NCBI RefSeq assembly: GCF_900100315.1
Contig: NZ_FNFF01000002.1
Location: forward strand, 1 to 64,000
DNA: 64,000 nt
Direction: 5' to 3'
Source: Streptomyces indicus
Lineage (GTDB): Bacteria > Actinomycetota > Actinomycetes > Streptomycetales > Streptomycetaceae
Position 1 is the first letter of the stretch. Each line of letters opens with the position of its first letter. Made by a program: the position numbers and the translations under genes. The notes beneath the pieces are model-generated. The model made no database searches. It was not told the origin of the DNA and saw only the letters and a program-made list of their open reading frames with translations. Positions 26,968 to 36,794 of this stretch are shown here, in pieces.

Positions 26968-27270
26968 ATGGCTTACAACAATCCCGACGAGCTGCTCGTC
27001 AAGTACGGGACGCTCGACGAGATGACCACCGCGCTCGGCAACGAGGCGAAGCGCGTGGAGGAGTGCCTCAAAGCACTCCAGACTGCCGTGATCAAGGTGG
27101 CCGAGGGCTGGGAAGGCACCGCCAAGGAGACCTTCGACGGCGAGATGAGGCGCTGGGACAATGACGCCCAGGCGATCCACAACGCCCTCAAGGAGCTCGG
27201 CGGCATCATCGGCCGTGCCGGCGGTGACTACATGGCCGGCGACAAGAAGGCGGCCAGCTACTTCCAGTAG
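26968..27270 (+). CDS. esxB: WXG100 protein of the ESX system (EsxB-like, with YxxxD export tag)
   Basis: A 100-residue protein, the classical family length. W48-E-G50 lies in the turn between the helices (VAEGWEGTAK), and Y88-MAG-D92 follows helix 2, which is the YxxxD/E secretion signal recognised by EccC. AAGGGGA precedes ATG 26968. It lies 40 bases after the esxA-like gene and ahead of a very strong terminator, so the pair forms the end of the transcription unit. The two proteins should form a 1:1 heterodimer exported through EccB/C/D/E. Confidence 0.95.
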   Translation: MAYNNPDELLVKYGTLDEMTTALGNEAKRVEECLKALQTAVIKVAEGWEGTAKETFDGEMRRWDNDAQAIHNALKELGGIIGRAGGDYMAGDKKAASYFQ

Positions 27271-27284
27271 GAAGTCATTCGCTG

Positions 27285-27331
27285 ACGTCGAAGGGGTGGG
27301 CACGCGCGGGAGGTGCCCACCCCTTCGACGT
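27285..27331. terminator. Strong bidirectional terminator after esxB
   Basis: A perfect 19-bp stem (27285-27303 with 27313-27331, beginning ACGTCGAAGGGG) and a 9-base loop lies 15 bases after the esxB stop and 9 bases before the stop codon of the convergent PQQ gene. No mismatch is present in either arm. Confidence 0.88.
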
Positions 27332-27339
27332 GCGCGGCA

Positions 27340-28836
27340 TCAGAGCGCGGGGCCGAAGATGAGAATCACCGGCTTGTCCGCATCGGGCACCTCGCCCTTC
27401 TTGTTCTTCGGCGGCCTCTCCATCATGTTTTCCGAGAGGAACAGCCGACCGTGCTCGTACAGCGCTTCGCTGCGGTAGACGTCGTTCAGCATCCCGTCGT
27501 CGTCACCCTTGGGGTAGATCATGAGCACCTTCTGCTCGCCGGTCGCGGGATCCAGGCTCAGGATCACGCCGGTGTGAGCGAAGCTGCGCTGCGCGATGAC
27601 CTTGTCCCCGCTCATCCGGAGGGGCGCCAGAGGAGCGAGCGGCCTGGCCGGGAACCTCTTGCCTCTGATCTTCCCCGTGTCGAGGTCGAACCCGACGATT
27701 TCATTGGCAGGGCTATCGAGGTCGAGCGCGTCCCCCTCTTTCGTACCCAGGTAGAGAGTGTCGCGGGTGGCGGCGTAGCCCCGGCACTGCTCCATTCCCG
27801 GTCCGCAGCGCACGCGGTACTTTCCGTCTTCCAGGCGGATCAAAGAGCGCAGTTTTCCGTTGTCGTCCAGGGCGACGATATCCGTCGTCAGGGCATCACC
27901 GGCCGAGAGTCCGAGCAGGGTCGGCTCGGTGGACAGGACTTCCACCTGCTTGATTCCCGGCGAGACGCGGTACGTCCACTCCGCTTCTCCAGTGAGGGGG
28001 TTGAGTTTCTGCGCTTTCACCACCGGAGCGTCATAGTCGCCGCAGTGCGCAATCGCCACGAGCTCCGGCCCGCCGCCGAAATCCGTATCGCGGCAGGTCG
28101 AGGCCGCATTCTTGGTCCACCGCTGCTTACCGGTGGCCAGGTCGAAGGCCGAAGATCCTTCCACCCAGGTCACCGCCGCCACGCCCTGGCTGACGGTCAC
28201 CCCGAGCATGAAGGGCGGAGATCCCTCTGCCTGCTCGATGTGCTTGCGCCAGAGCTGCTTTCCCGTATTGACATCGAAGGCAATGACTTCCGCGCAGGAC
28301 TCCTCCGCCGGCGCGGTACCGAACTTCTCCTCGGTCACCACTGCGGTCATTCCACCGAAGGTGACGTGGCGAGATGCGGCGCAGATCTCCCCGGGAAGCT
28401 GAAGACGCCATTTCTGCTTGGCGTTTTTCGCGTGGTGCCCGTAGACAGCACCTCCGTCGCTCTTGGCGTAGGTGTCCTTCGTCGCCCACGAGCCCGGTGT
28501 GCGGGCAGTGACCCCCGGCGGAATATCGTCGCCCGGGACCATCTCTGCGATGAGCTCCCCCTCCGGAGTCTTCGGCTCCTTCTCCACCGTGGTGACGACA
28601 TCTCCGGCTTTCGGCGCAGAAGCGGCGGACTTGCCGTCGTCCCCGCTCCCGCTCCCGGGCCAGAGAAACCAGCCGGTGCCGGCCAGTACCGCCAGGGCGA
28701 CGGCCACGACCGTCACCACGAGAACGGATCTGCGTCTCGATGCTCTGCGCCGCCCTGCTACGGATTCGGTGAAGGGGGAAGGCGGCGGCCCGAACCCTTG
28801 TGGGGGTGTCGGAGGCGGAGGCGACGAGAGCGTCAT
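27340..28836 (-). CDS. Single-span membrane protein with PQQ-type beta-propeller outer domain
   Basis: The 498-residue product begins with a proline-rich cytoplasmic tail, a basic stretch GRRRASRRR, one membrane helix at about residues 38-57, and an extracytoplasmic domain with repeated PQQ/WD-like blade motifs (FDVNTGKQLWRKH, FDLATGKQRWTKN, LNPLTGEAEWTYR). It contains several cysteines, probably paired outside the cell. PQQ ligands are not implied; such domains usually bind proteins or wall polymers. ATG 28836 has GGGGAT close upstream. Convergent with esxB and divergent from the EspI-like gene, it is probably part of the ESX locus, with unknown function. Confidence 0.82.
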   Translation of the reverse strand: MTLSSPPPPTPPQGFGPPPSPFTESVAGRRRASRRRSVLVVTVVAVALAVLAGTGWFLWPGSGSGDDGKSAASAPKAGDVVTTVEKEPKTPEGELIAEMVPGDDIPPGVTARTPGSWATKDTYAKSDGGAVYGHHAKNAKQKWRLQLPGEICAASRHVTFGGMTAVVTEEKFGTAPAEESCAEVIAFDVNTGKQLWRKHIEQAEGSPPFMLGVTVSQGVAAVTWVEGSSAFDLATGKQRWTKNAASTCRDTDFGGGPELVAIAHCGDYDAPVVKAQKLNPLTGEAEWTYRVSPGIKQVEVLSTEPTLLGLSAGDALTTDIVALDDNGKLRSLIRLEDGKYRVRCGPGMEQCRGYAATRDTLYLGTKEGDALDLDSPANEIVGFDLDTGKIRGKRFPARPLAPLAPLRMSGDKVIAQRSFAHTGVILSLDPATGEQKVLMIYPKGDDDGMLNDVYRSEALYEHGRLFLSENMMERPPKNKKGEVPDADKPVILIFGPAL

Positions 28837-29329
28837 GGGATCCCCGTTCAATCGGCAGTTCGGACCTTCGAAAGGCCACGCATTTGCGGCAGTTGATGAT
28901 GTGACCGATGGCGAACTCGGCGACCGGCCGCGCCCTACTATGCCTGCCTCTTCAAGGTGGGAGGGCGTCGGGGTCAAGCGTCCCGATTGCAATTCGGGCG
29001 GGAGGTGAGCGCGTCATGCGCACGCGATCCAGGTCACTCGCCGGAACGGGTGGATCTGATCCGTTTGTGCGGCGTCGCCTGGTTACGTGCCGGGCGTGGC
29101 CGGGGTGGGTGTGGGCAGGACGTGACGTACGGGACAGTCGAGAGTGGGCTGTCCGGCCTGCCGTACTGACGGTCTTGATAGTTAGGCTGGGGGCGGAGAC
29201 GTATCAGAACCTGTGCGCGGGTCGGGTGCGTCCCAGGGGGAGAGCCGGGATCGGACGATGGCGGCTGTATCGGCGATACGAGTCGCCCCACCACGGCACG
29301 CAGGGTGCTAGACCACACCAGGAGGCATT
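28837..29329. promoter_or_regulatory. Divergent control region between the PQQ gene and the EspI-like gene
   Basis: A 493-base stretch without a supported gene. On the plus strand TAGGCT (29183-29188) is a typical Streptomyces -10, which would give a leader of about 135 bases before GTG 29330, but no matching -35 is seen. On the minus strand TTGACC lies upstream of the PQQ gene without a clear -10. Short open frames here lack ribosome binding sites. Confidence 0.4.
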
Positions 29330-32300
29330 GTGAACAGCGATCGGGACGGGATCCACGGGGGCTGGAACACACCCGTCGATGATCAGTCCGACGCGGAGTC
29401 CGTCGAGATGACGGGCGAGTTCACCATCGACTACACGCCCCCTGCTTGGTACACGCAGAATGCTGCGGGCTCCGGCGGTGCGAGCGGTGCGAGTGCGTCG
29501 ACCGGTGATGTGTCCGCTTCCGCGCCGGGGCACGGTGGGTTCTCCGCCACGCCTCCCCCGCCGCCTTCCGGTTATCCCGTGGCTGTGCCGGGGCTGCCCG
29601 AGGGGGGCGGGTTCCAGCCTGCGTCTCCGTCCGCTGAGCCCTCGGTGCCCGTCGAGCCCCAGGTGCCTGTCGCGCCCGCCGAGCCGGAGGTCCCCGCTGC
29701 GCCGGTCGCCTCTGCGTCCGCGGATCAGGAGGGAGCCGGGTCCGGTGGGAACGGTGATCTCGAGAGTGGCGCCACCATGCGGTTCTCCTCTGCTTCTCTG
29801 AAGCGGGAGATCGAGGAGCGGGCGGCTGCCGCCAAGGCCGCTGTGGATTCGATCGGTGTGCCCTCCAGTGGCGACGGTTCCTCTTCCGGTGACGCAGGCA
29901 CAGATGCGGCCGCGGATGCGGATACGGATGCCACGGCTGGTGCGGACGGTGAAGGGGCGGAGTCTGCCGCGGTCGCGCCCACCGATGGCGACCTCGACGT
30001 GCAGGATTCCGTGCCGGCGGGTGCAGAGGCCGAGTCCGAGGTCGAGGCCGCTCAGGATGGCTCCGCTGAAGGCGGAGAGAGTGGTGCCGGTGAGGGCGAG
30101 GCCGGCTCAGGCGATGCGGACGTGACCGCGGAGGCAGATGCACCGGAGACGGATGCAGGTGCGGATGCGGAAGCGGAAGCGGGTGCCGACGAAGTGCAGG
30201 ACGCCGTTCCCGCGCCTGCCGCCGAGGCCCAGTCGGCCGGGCAGGCCTGGGCTGCCGCGCCCGGCGGCGAAGGTGGGCTGCCGCCGTTGCCGCCCGCGTA
30301 CCAGCCGGCCGCCGCCGACGGTGTGCCGCAGGCCCCGGCCGCTGCTCCGCAGTGGCCCGCCCCGCAGCAGCCCGTACAGGAGACGCCTCCCGGCTGGCCC
30401 GCACCGGCCGCGCCGCAGCAGCCGGTGCCCGGCCCCGCCTCGGAGGTGCCGTCGCCAGCCGGTGGCCAAGCCGCCGGCTACGGCTTCCCGCAGCCCGGCA
30501 CCCCGCAGGCCACGCCGCCCAACGCCCAGCCCCCGCAGCCCGGTTACGGATTCCCGCACCCCGGCGCGCCGGGTCAGCCCCCGGCGCCCGCGGGCGGCTA
30601 CGGGTTCCCGCACCCTGCCGCACCCGCGAACTCGCCCGCACCGACCGGCGCGCCCCAGCACCCCCCGGCCGCCCCCGGCTCCGGCTACGGCTTCCCCCAG
30701 CCGACCCCCGGTCAGCCCGCCCCCGGTCAGCAGGCCCCCGCGCACCAGGCACCTGGAGCCCCGGTGCCGGGTCAGCCGGTCCCAGGCGCCATGCCCGCCG
30801 CGCCCGCCACCCCCGGCTCACCGGCCGCTCCCCCGGCGCCCAACCCCAACCTCCCGGCCCCGATCGCGAACCAGCAGCCCCAGCCCTACCAGTCCCACCC
30901 CGGCGGCCTGCCCGCCGAGGGTCAGGCGGCCACCCCGGGCCAGCCCCACCCCGGCCAACCGCACCCCGGGCAGCCCGTGCCCAACCCCGCCCAGTCCGCC
31001 CCCGTCCAGCCCGCCGACCCCCGCGCCGGGGCCGCCTGGCCGCAGCCGGTGACGCATGACCAGCGGGAGCGGCAGGTGACCGGTGGTGCGCCGCTCGGGT
31101 ACACGGCCGCCGTCGAGCTGTCCTCGGACCGGCTGATCAACAAGAAGCAGAAGACGAAGAGCAGCCGCCAGCCGGGTGCCGCCTCGCGCTTCAAGCTCGG
31201 TGCGAAGAAGGAAGAGGCCGAGCGGCAGCGGAAGTTGGATCTGATCCGGACTCCCGTTCTTTCCTGCTACCGGATCGCCGTCATCTCGCTCAAGGGCGGT
31301 GTCGGCAAGACGACGACCACGACGGCCCTGGGTGCCACGCTCGCCACCGAGCGGCAGGACAAGATCCTCGCGATCGACGCCAACCCGGACGCCGGTACGC
31401 TCGGCCGCCGCGTGCGCAGGGAGACCGGGGCGACGATCCGGGACCTCGTGCAGGCGATCCCGTATCTCAACTCCTACATGGACATCCGGCGGTTCACCTC
31501 CCAGGCGCCCTCCGGGCTCGAGATCATCGCCAACGACGTGGACCCGGCGGTCTCGACGACCTTCAACGACGAGGACTACCGGCGCGCGATCGACGTGCTC
31601 GGCAAGCAGTACCCGATCATCCTGACGGACTCGGGTACGGGTCTGCTCTACAGCGCCATGCGTGGAGTGCTCGATCTGGCCGACCAGTTGATCATCATCT
31701 CGACGCCTTCCGTGGACGGGGCGAGCTCCGCGTCCACCACGCTCGACTGGCTGTCCGCGCATGGTTACGCCGACCTCGTCTCGCGGTCGATCACGGTCAT
31801 CTCGGGGGTCCGTGAGACCGGCAAGATGATCAAGGTCGACGACATCGTGCAGCACTTCGAGACCCGCTGCCGCGGTGTGGTCGTGGTGCCCTTCGACGAG
31901 CACCTGTCGGCCGGCGCCGAGGTCGACCTCGACATGATGCGGCCGCGTACGCGCGAGGCGTACTTCACGCTCTCCGCCATGGTCGCGGAGGACTTCGCGC
32001 GCGCGCAGCAGGAGCAGGGCCTGTGGACGCAGAACGGGACGGGCATGCCCCCGCATGTCGCCCCGCCGATGCCCGGCCAGCAGCAGCCGGTGCCGGGACA
32101 GCAGCCCATGCCCGGTCAGCAGCCCATGCCGGGTCAGCCCCTGCCGGGTCAGCCCATGCCCATGCCGCAGCAGGGCCAGCCCTACCCGCAGCAGCCCCAG
32201 CCCCCGCAGCAGTACGGAGCCCAGCAGCCGTATCCGCAGCAGCAGCCCCCGCAGGCCGCAGGGCCCAACTCCGCCGGCGTACCCCAGGGTTGGCAGCAGC

Positions 32301-32458
32301 CCGCACCGCCGGCGGCACCCGCACCCGCGGCACCCGCCCAGCCCGCGGCCCCCACGCCGCCCGCCGCCCCCGGTGCCCTGCCGCCCGCCCAGCCGCAGCA
32401 GCCGGGCGGGGACCTTCAGGGCCCCGTGCCGCCGGGAGGGATGCCGCCCCAGGCGTGA
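29330..32458 (+). CDS. EspI-like ParA/MinD-family ATPase with long disordered flanks
   Basis: The 1042-residue protein has about 600 residues of Pro/Ala/Glu-rich disordered sequence, then a ParA/MinD-type ATPase with the deviant Walker A KGGVGKT at 655-661 and Walker B-like [13 protein letters not shown], and a second Pro/Gln-rich tail with MPGQ repeats. Between residues 383 and 458 the motif GYGFP(Q/H)P occurs four times. This proline-rich-plus-MinD layout is that of EspI, which modulates ESX secretion in mycobacteria. The GTG start at 29330 has a strong AGGAGG. A lysine/arginine cluster ([12 protein letters not shown]) precedes the ATPase and could contact membrane or DNA. Confidence 0.88.
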   Translation: MNSDRDGIHGGWNTPVDDQSDAESVEMTGEFTIDYTPPAWYTQNAAGSGGASGASASTGDVSASAPGHGGFSATPPPPPSGYPVAVPGLPEGGGFQPASPSAEPSVPVEPQVPVAPAEPEVPAAPVASASADQEGAGSGGNGDLESGATMRFSSASLKREIEERAAAAKAAVDSIGVPSSGDGSSSGDAGTDAAADADTDATAGADGEGAESAAVAPTDGDLDVQDSVPAGAEAESEVEAAQDGSAEGGESGAGEGEAGSGDADVTAEADAPETDAGADAEAEAGADEVQDAVPAPAAEAQSAGQAWAAAPGGEGGLPPLPPAYQPAAADGVPQAPAAAPQWPAPQQPVQETPPGWPAPAAPQQPVPGPASEVPSPAGGQAAGYGFPQPGTPQATPPNAQPPQPGYGFPHPGAPGQPPAPAGGYGFPHPAAPANSPAPTGAPQHPPAAPGSGYGFPQPTPGQPAPGQQAPAHQAPGAPVPGQPVPGAMPAAPATPGSPAAPPAPNPNLPAPIANQQPQPYQSHPGGLPAEGQAATPGQPHPGQPHPGQPVPNPAQSAPVQPADPRAGAAWPQPVTHDQRERQVTGGAPLGYTAAVELSSDRLINKKQKTKSSRQPGAASRFKLGAKKEEAERQRKLDLIRTPVLSCYRIAVISLKGGVGKTTTTTALGATLATERQDKILAIDANPDAGTLGRRVRRETGATIRDLVQAIPYLNSYMDIRRFTSQAPSGLEIIANDVDPAVSTTFNDEDYRRAIDVLGKQYPIILTDSGTGLLYSAMRGVLDLADQLIIISTPSVDGASSASTTLDWLSAHGYADLVSRSITVISGVRETGKMIKVDDIVQHFETRCRGVVVVPFDEHLSAGAEVDLDMMRPRTREAYFTLSAMVAEDFARAQQEQGLWTQNGTGMPPHVAPPMPGQQQPVPGQQPMPGQQPMPGQPLPGQPMPMPQQGQPYPQQPQPPQQYGAQQPYPQQQPPQAAGPNSAGVPQGWQQPAPPAAPAPAAPAQPAAPTPPAAPGALPPAQPQQPGGDLQGPVPPGGMPPQA

Positions 32459-32538
32459 TCCGCCCCCGGAGGGCAGCTGCTCGCGAGCGTCCACCCCCAA
32501 CAATCGGCCCCCTAGCGGGCCCTGAAAGACCGTCACAA

Positions 32539-32598
32539 GCCGAACGGCCGTGCAAACCGACGTCGATCCGACGTCCGGAAGCTGCACGGCCGTTCGGC
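32539..32598 (+). terminator. Terminator of the EspI-like gene
   Basis: GCCGAACGGCCGTGCA (32539-32554) pairs perfectly with 32583-32598 over 16 bp. The 28-base loop contains the repeated GACGTC motif. It begins 80 bases after the stop codon at 32458. Confidence 0.8.
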
Positions 32599-32702
32599 GT
32601 TCCCGGGCACTTTCACGTGACTAGACCAATGCCGTTCCCGAGGCCCCCAACTCCCCACCCCTTCAAGGTCGTTCCCGCAGGCCAACCCCCCTACGGCGAC
32701 CG

Positions 32703-32732
32703 TTGACATGTTTAGACCACCGCTGATAGACA
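32703..32732 (+). promoter_or_regulatory. Promoter of the ABC importer operon
   Basis: TTGACA (32703-32708), an 18-base spacer and TAGACA (32727-32732) make a near-consensus principal-sigma promoter. The start would be near 32739, giving a leader of about 65 bases to ATG 32806. Confidence 0.65.
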
Positions 32733-32805
32733 CACAGACCACTCAGACACTTCGGCGCTTGTTCCTGCCGTTTCCATGCGAGCGATGACGCGAGGTCACC
32801 GACCC

Positions 32806-34716
32806 ATGAACGTAAGAGATCAGCACGACCCGCAGTCCGAATCCCCACCGCAGAACCGGCGCCGGCGCCGGACCCTGTTCGCCTCCGGTGTCGCCGCGCT
32901 CGCCCTGACGGCAGGTCTCGCCGCAGCGCCCGCGGCGCCCGCCGCCCCGGCCGACGCACCGCAGGCCGTGGCCCCCGCCAAGGCCGGCGGCAAGACCCTC
33001 ACCGTCGCGCTCGCGCAGAGCGTGGACTCGCTGAGCCCGTTCCTGGCCCAGCGCCTGGTCAGTACGAGCATCCACCGGCTCATGTACGAGTACCTGACCA
33101 ACTACGACCCCAAGGACAACAAGACCATTCCGGGCTTCGCCACGGAGTGGAAGTCCTCGGCGGACAAGCTCACGTGGACGTACACGATCCGCGACGACTC
33201 CACGTGGTCGGACGGCAAGAAGGCCACCGCCAAGGACGCGGCCTTCACGTTCAACAAGATGATGACCGACGACAACGCCGCCCAGGCGAACGGCAGTTTC
33301 GTCGCGAACTTCAAGAAGGTCAGCGCGCCCAGCGACACCGAGCTCGTGATCGAGCTCAAGAAGCCGCAGGCGACGATGACCGCCCTCGACGTCCCGATCG
33401 TGCCCGAGCACATCTGGAAGGACGTCAAGGACTACTCGAAGTTCAACAACGACGAGAAGTTCCCGATCGTCGGCAACGGTCCGTTCGTGCTCACGGACTA
33501 CAAGACCGACCAGTACGTGAAGCTCAAGGCCAACAAGAAGTTCTGGCGCGGTGCGCCGAAGTTCGACGAGCTGGTCTTCCGCACGTACAAGGACCAGGAC
33601 GCCGCGGTGGCCGCGCTCAGGAAGGGCGAGGTGTCCTTCGTCGCCGGCGCCCCCGCGCTGACGCCCGCTCAGGCGGCAAGCCTCAAGGGTCAGAAGAACA
33701 TCAAGGTCAACGAGGGTCCGGGCCGCCGGTTCTTCGCCATCGCCACCAACCCGGGTGCGCGCACCAAGGGCGGCGAGAAGTTCGGCGACGGTCACCCCGC
33801 GCTGCTCGACCAGAAGGTGCGCCAGGCGCTGTTCCTCGCGGTCGACCGCAAGACCATCGTCGACAAGGTCTTCCAGGGGCACGCCGTGGAGGGCGCGGGC
33901 TACATCCCGCCGCGCTTCAAGGACTACTTCTGGGAGCCGAGCGACAGCCAGAAGCTGGCGTACGACCCGGAGCGGGCGGCCAAGCTGCTCGACGAGGCCG
34001 GCTACCCGAAGAAGGGGGACAAGCGCGTCGGCAAGGACGGCAAGCCGCTGGACTTCCGGATCCTGTGCCACGCCACCGACCCCAACGACAAGGCCATCGG
34101 CAAGTACCTGAAGGAGTGGTGGGGCGACCTCGGCATCGGCCTGGAGGTCCAGTGCCTCGACGACGTCTCCGTCCCCTGGTACGCGGGTGAGTACGACCTC
34201 GCCTTCGACGGCTGGTCGGTGAACCCGGACCCGGACTTCGTGCTCGGCATCCACACCTGCGCGGCGCTGCCGGAGAAGGCCAAGGAGAGCGCGGCCACCG
34301 ACAACTTCATCTGCGACAAGAAGTTCGACGAGCTCTACCAGAAGCAGCTCGCCGAATACGACCCGGCCAAGCGGGCCGCCACCGTCAAGGACATGCAGTC
34401 CTGGCTGTACGACTCGGGCTACATGAACATCATCGCGTACCCGAACGCGGTCGAGGCGTACCGCACGGACCACATCAAGTCCATCAAGACGATGCCCGAG
34501 GCCTCCGGCAACATCTATGGCCAGGACGGGTATTGGAGCTGGTGGTCGGCGGTGCCGGCGAGCGCCGGCAGCGGTGGTGCGAGCGGTGGCGACGGAGGTG
34601 ACGACTCCGGCTCCACCGGCGTCGTGATCGGTGTCGTCGTCGGTGTGCTCGTGCTCGGCGGTGCCGTGTTCCTGTTCTCGCGGCGGCGCGCGGCCACGGC
34701 CGACGACCGCGAGTAA
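32806..34716 (+). CDS. Peptide/nickel-type ABC importer solute-binding protein, membrane anchored at its C-terminus
   Basis: The 636-residue protein belongs to the family-5 (DppA/OppA) binding proteins: after a signal peptide (NRRRRRTLFASGVAALALTA) come TLTVALAQSVDSLSPFLAQR, a family-typical FATEWKSSADKLTWTYTIRD and a long substrate domain. There is no lipobox cysteine. Instead a glycine/serine/aspartate linker leads to a C-terminal membrane helix (about 606-628) with a basic RRRAA tail, so the protein is held like a wall-spanning receptor. ATG 32806 is chosen; ATG 32776 would add ten residues. The next four genes encode the matching permeases and ATPases. The substrate is unknown, probably oligopeptides. 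Confidence 0.9.
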   Translation: MNVRDQHDPQSESPPQNRRRRRTLFASGVAALALTAGLAAAPAAPAAPADAPQAVAPAKAGGKTLTVALAQSVDSLSPFLAQRLVSTSIHRLMYEYLTNYDPKDNKTIPGFATEWKSSADKLTWTYTIRDDSTWSDGKKATAKDAAFTFNKMMTDDNAAQANGSFVANFKKVSAPSDTELVIELKKPQATMTALDVPIVPEHIWKDVKDYSKFNNDEKFPIVGNGPFVLTDYKTDQYVKLKANKKFWRGAPKFDELVFRTYKDQDAAVAALRKGEVSFVAGAPALTPAQAASLKGQKNIKVNEGPGRRFFAIATNPGARTKGGEKFGDGHPALLDQKVRQALFLAVDRKTIVDKVFQGHAVEGAGYIPPRFKDYFWEPSDSQKLAYDPERAAKLLDEAGYPKKGDKRVGKDGKPLDFRILCHATDPNDKAIGKYLKEWWGDLGIGLEVQCLDDVSVPWYAGEYDLAFDGWSVNPDPDFVLGIHTCAALPEKAKESAATDNFICDKKFDELYQKQLAEYDPAKRAATVKDMQSWLYDSGYMNIIAYPNAVEAYRTDHIKSIKTMPEASGNIYGQDGYWSWWSAVPASAGSGGASGGDGGDDSGSTGVVIGVVVGVLVLGGAVFLFSRRRAATADDRE

Positions 34717-34758
34717 TCGCCAGCGCCCCTCGGGGTCCGCACGAGTAACGAGAGTCCC

Positions 34759-35835
34759 ATGACAGCTGAGAGCACTCCGGCGCTCGTGCACAGCGCGGAA
34801 GCCGACGGCCTGGCAGATGCCGGGCCGTCGGCCGGCCGCGGACCACGCGCGCGCAACACCAAGGCGTACCTGCGCTATGCGGCGACGAAGATCCTGGGGG
34901 CAGCGGTCTCCCTGTTCGCCGTGCTCGTCACGAGCTTCTTCCTCTTCCGCCTGATTCCCTCCGACCCCGTCAAGCACATGACGGGTGGGCGCCCGATCTC
35001 CAGCGAGCAACTGGAGAACCTGCGCCGGGAGTTCGGCCTCGACCAGCCCATGTGGCAGCAGTTCCTGGACTACATCGGGGACGCCCTGACCGGCGACTTC
35101 GGGATGTCGTACCAGTTCCACGCACCGGTGATGGAGAAGATCACGGCGGCGCTCCCGGCGACGCTGCTGCTCACCGGCACCGCGTACATCCTCTTCACCG
35201 CGCTCGGCCTGTGGCTCGGGACGCGGACGGCCTGGAAGCACGGCGGCAAGGGCGACCGCTTCAACAGCGCCCTCGCGCTGACCCTGTACTCCGTGCCGTC
35301 GTTCTGGCTCGGCCTGCTGCTCATCATCGTCTTCTCGGTCGGTGTCGGGCCCATCCCGGGGCTCTTCCCGACCGGCGGTCTGGAGTCCGGCGGCGAGACC
35401 GGTTTCGCGTACGTCGTCGACGTGGCGCACCACATGATCCTGCCGGTGATCACCCTGGTCGCCGTGGGCTATGCGCAGACGCTCCTTGTCATGCGCTCCT
35501 CGCTGCTCGACGAGATGGGCAGCGACTACCTGACGACCGCGCGCGCCAAGGGACTTCGCGACGATGTCGTACGGCGCCGGCATGCCGTGCCGAACGCGCT
35601 CCTGCCCACCTTCACGCTGATGTTCGTGAACCTCGGCCATGTGGTCGCCGGGCAGATCCTGGTCGAGACGGTGTTCTCGTGGCCGGGGCTCGGCGGTCTC
35701 TTCTACGAGGCGCTCGCCGGTCCCGATCTGCCGCTGGTGCAGGCCCTGTTCTTCTTCTGGGCGGCCGCGGTGATCCTGGCCAACACCCTTGCCGATGTGC
35801 TGTATCCGCTGCTCGATCCCCGGGTGGGCCGATGA
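34759..35835 (+). CDS. ABC importer permease, DppB/OppB type
   Basis: The 358-residue inner-membrane permease has an N-terminal polar extension of about 40 residues, then a first membrane helix and the extracytoplasmic loop with FRLIPSDPVKHMTGGRP typical of DppB proteins. Five further helices follow, and the coupling loop that docks onto the ATPase reads DYLTTARAKGLRDDVV. The stop overlaps the next start (ATGA at 35832), so the two permeases are coupled and should form the heterodimeric pore. Confidence 0.93.
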   Translation: MTAESTPALVHSAEADGLADAGPSAGRGPRARNTKAYLRYAATKILGAAVSLFAVLVTSFFLFRLIPSDPVKHMTGGRPISSEQLENLRREFGLDQPMWQQFLDYIGDALTGDFGMSYQFHAPVMEKITAALPATLLLTGTAYILFTALGLWLGTRTAWKHGGKGDRFNSALALTLYSVPSFWLGLLLIIVFSVGVGPIPGLFPTGGLESGGETGFAYVVDVAHHMILPVITLVAVGYAQTLLVMRSSLLDEMGSDYLTTARAKGLRDDVVRRRHAVPNALLPTFTLMFVNLGHVVAGQILVETVFSWPGLGGLFYEALAGPDLPLVQALFFFWAAAVILANTLADVLYPLLDPRVGR

Positions 35836-36794
35836 CCGCAGAACCTCCGATGACCACACAGCCGCCGAGGACGGCGGAGCCGCCGGCCAAGGCCGCCGCG
35901 GCAAGGAGCCCACGCGCGCTCAAGGCCGCGCGCATGCGCCAGTCCTTCGTCCGCTTCTGGAAGGAGTACCGCACCCACCGCAGCGGCCTGTGGGGCCTGG
36001 GCGCCCTGGTGCTCATCGCCCTGATCGCACTGGCCGCTCCCCTGCTCGTGGGCGCCGACTCGGAGTCCGTGACCGACGCCCCGGGCCTGCCGATGGAGGA
36101 TCCGAGCGGTGAATTCCCGCTCGGCACCGACCAGTTCGGGCGCAGCGTGCTCGCCCTGCTGGTGTGGGGTGCGCGGGTGTCCCTCACGGTCGGTCTGCTC
36201 GCCGCGTTCCTGTGCGTGGCGATCGGCACGCTCGTCGGGATCGTGGCGGGCCACTTCAAGGGCTGGTTCGCCACCGTCCTCATGCGGATCACCGACTGGT
36301 TCCTGGTGATGCCGACGCTGGTGCTCGCCATCGCGCTCGCGACCGTGATGGACCGCTCGATGTGGACGGTGATCCTCGCGATCGGCGTCACCACGTGGCC
36401 GACCACGGCCCGGCTCGTCCGTGCCCAGACCCTCGCCGTGGAGTCGCGCCCGTACATCGAAAGGGCCCGCGCGCTGGGCGGCGGGCACGGGCACATCATG
36501 CTGCGGCACGTCCTGCCGAACGTGATGCCCCTCGTCCTCGCCCAGACCACGCTCGTCATCTCCAGCGCGATCCTCACCGAGTCCACGCTGGCCTTCCTCG
36601 GTCTGAGCGATCCCACGATCACCTCGTGGGGCGGCATGCTCCAGGACGCGCGCGAGGCGGGCGCGGTCAGCGCCGGACACTGGTGGTATCTCGCACCGCC
36701 CGGACTCGCGATCGCCGCGGTGGCGCTGGCGTTCACGCTGTGCGGACGAGCGGTCGAGTCGGTTCTCAATCCCAGGCTGGGGGTGGCCCGTTGA
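35832..36794 (+). CDS. ABC importer permease, DppC/OppC type
   Basis: The 320-residue second permease begins with a proline-rich leader, then the OppC N-terminal segment (FWKEYRTHRSGLWGLGALVL) with its first helix, a periplasmic-type loop containing FPLGTDQFGRSVLALLVWGAR, which is a strong family signature, and five more helices. The coupling loop is YIERARALGGGHGHIMLRHV. Start and stop both overlap neighbours (ATGA upstream, TTGA downstream), so translation of all components is linked. Confidence 0.94.
   Translation: MTAEPPMTTQPPRTAEPPAKAAAARSPRALKAARMRQSFVRFWKEYRTHRSGLWGLGALVLIALIALAAPLLVGADSESVTDAPGLPMEDPSGEFPLGTDQFGRSVLALLVWGARVSLTVGLLAAFLCVAIGTLVGIVAGHFKGWFATVLMRITDWFLVMPTLVLAIALATVMDRSMWTVILAIGVTTWPTTARLVRAQTLAVESRPYIERARALGGGHGHIMLRHVLPNVMPLVLAQTTLVISSAILTESTLAFLGLSDPTITSWGGMLQDAREAGAVSAGHWWYLAPPGLAIAAVALAFTLCGRAVESVLNPRLGVAR

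Larger units (their letters stand above)
32459..32805. other. Intergenic region between the EspI-like gene and the ABC importer operon
   Basis: Holds the terminator at 32539-32598 and the promoter at 32703-32732, annotated separately. No gene is seen. The in-frame ATG codons at 32776 and 32785 are alternative starts of the binding-protein gene. Confidence 0.6.

Noticed and set aside
29034..29372. 112-residue minus-strand open frame upstream of the EspI-like gene
   Set aside because: It overlaps the EspI-like start and its ribosome binding site and has no family match.
32743..35913. 1056-residue open frame on the minus strand opposite the ABC importer genes
   Set aside because: It is the complement of well-supported genes, rich in Arg/Gly/Val/Glu with no domain, and arises from high G+C third positions.
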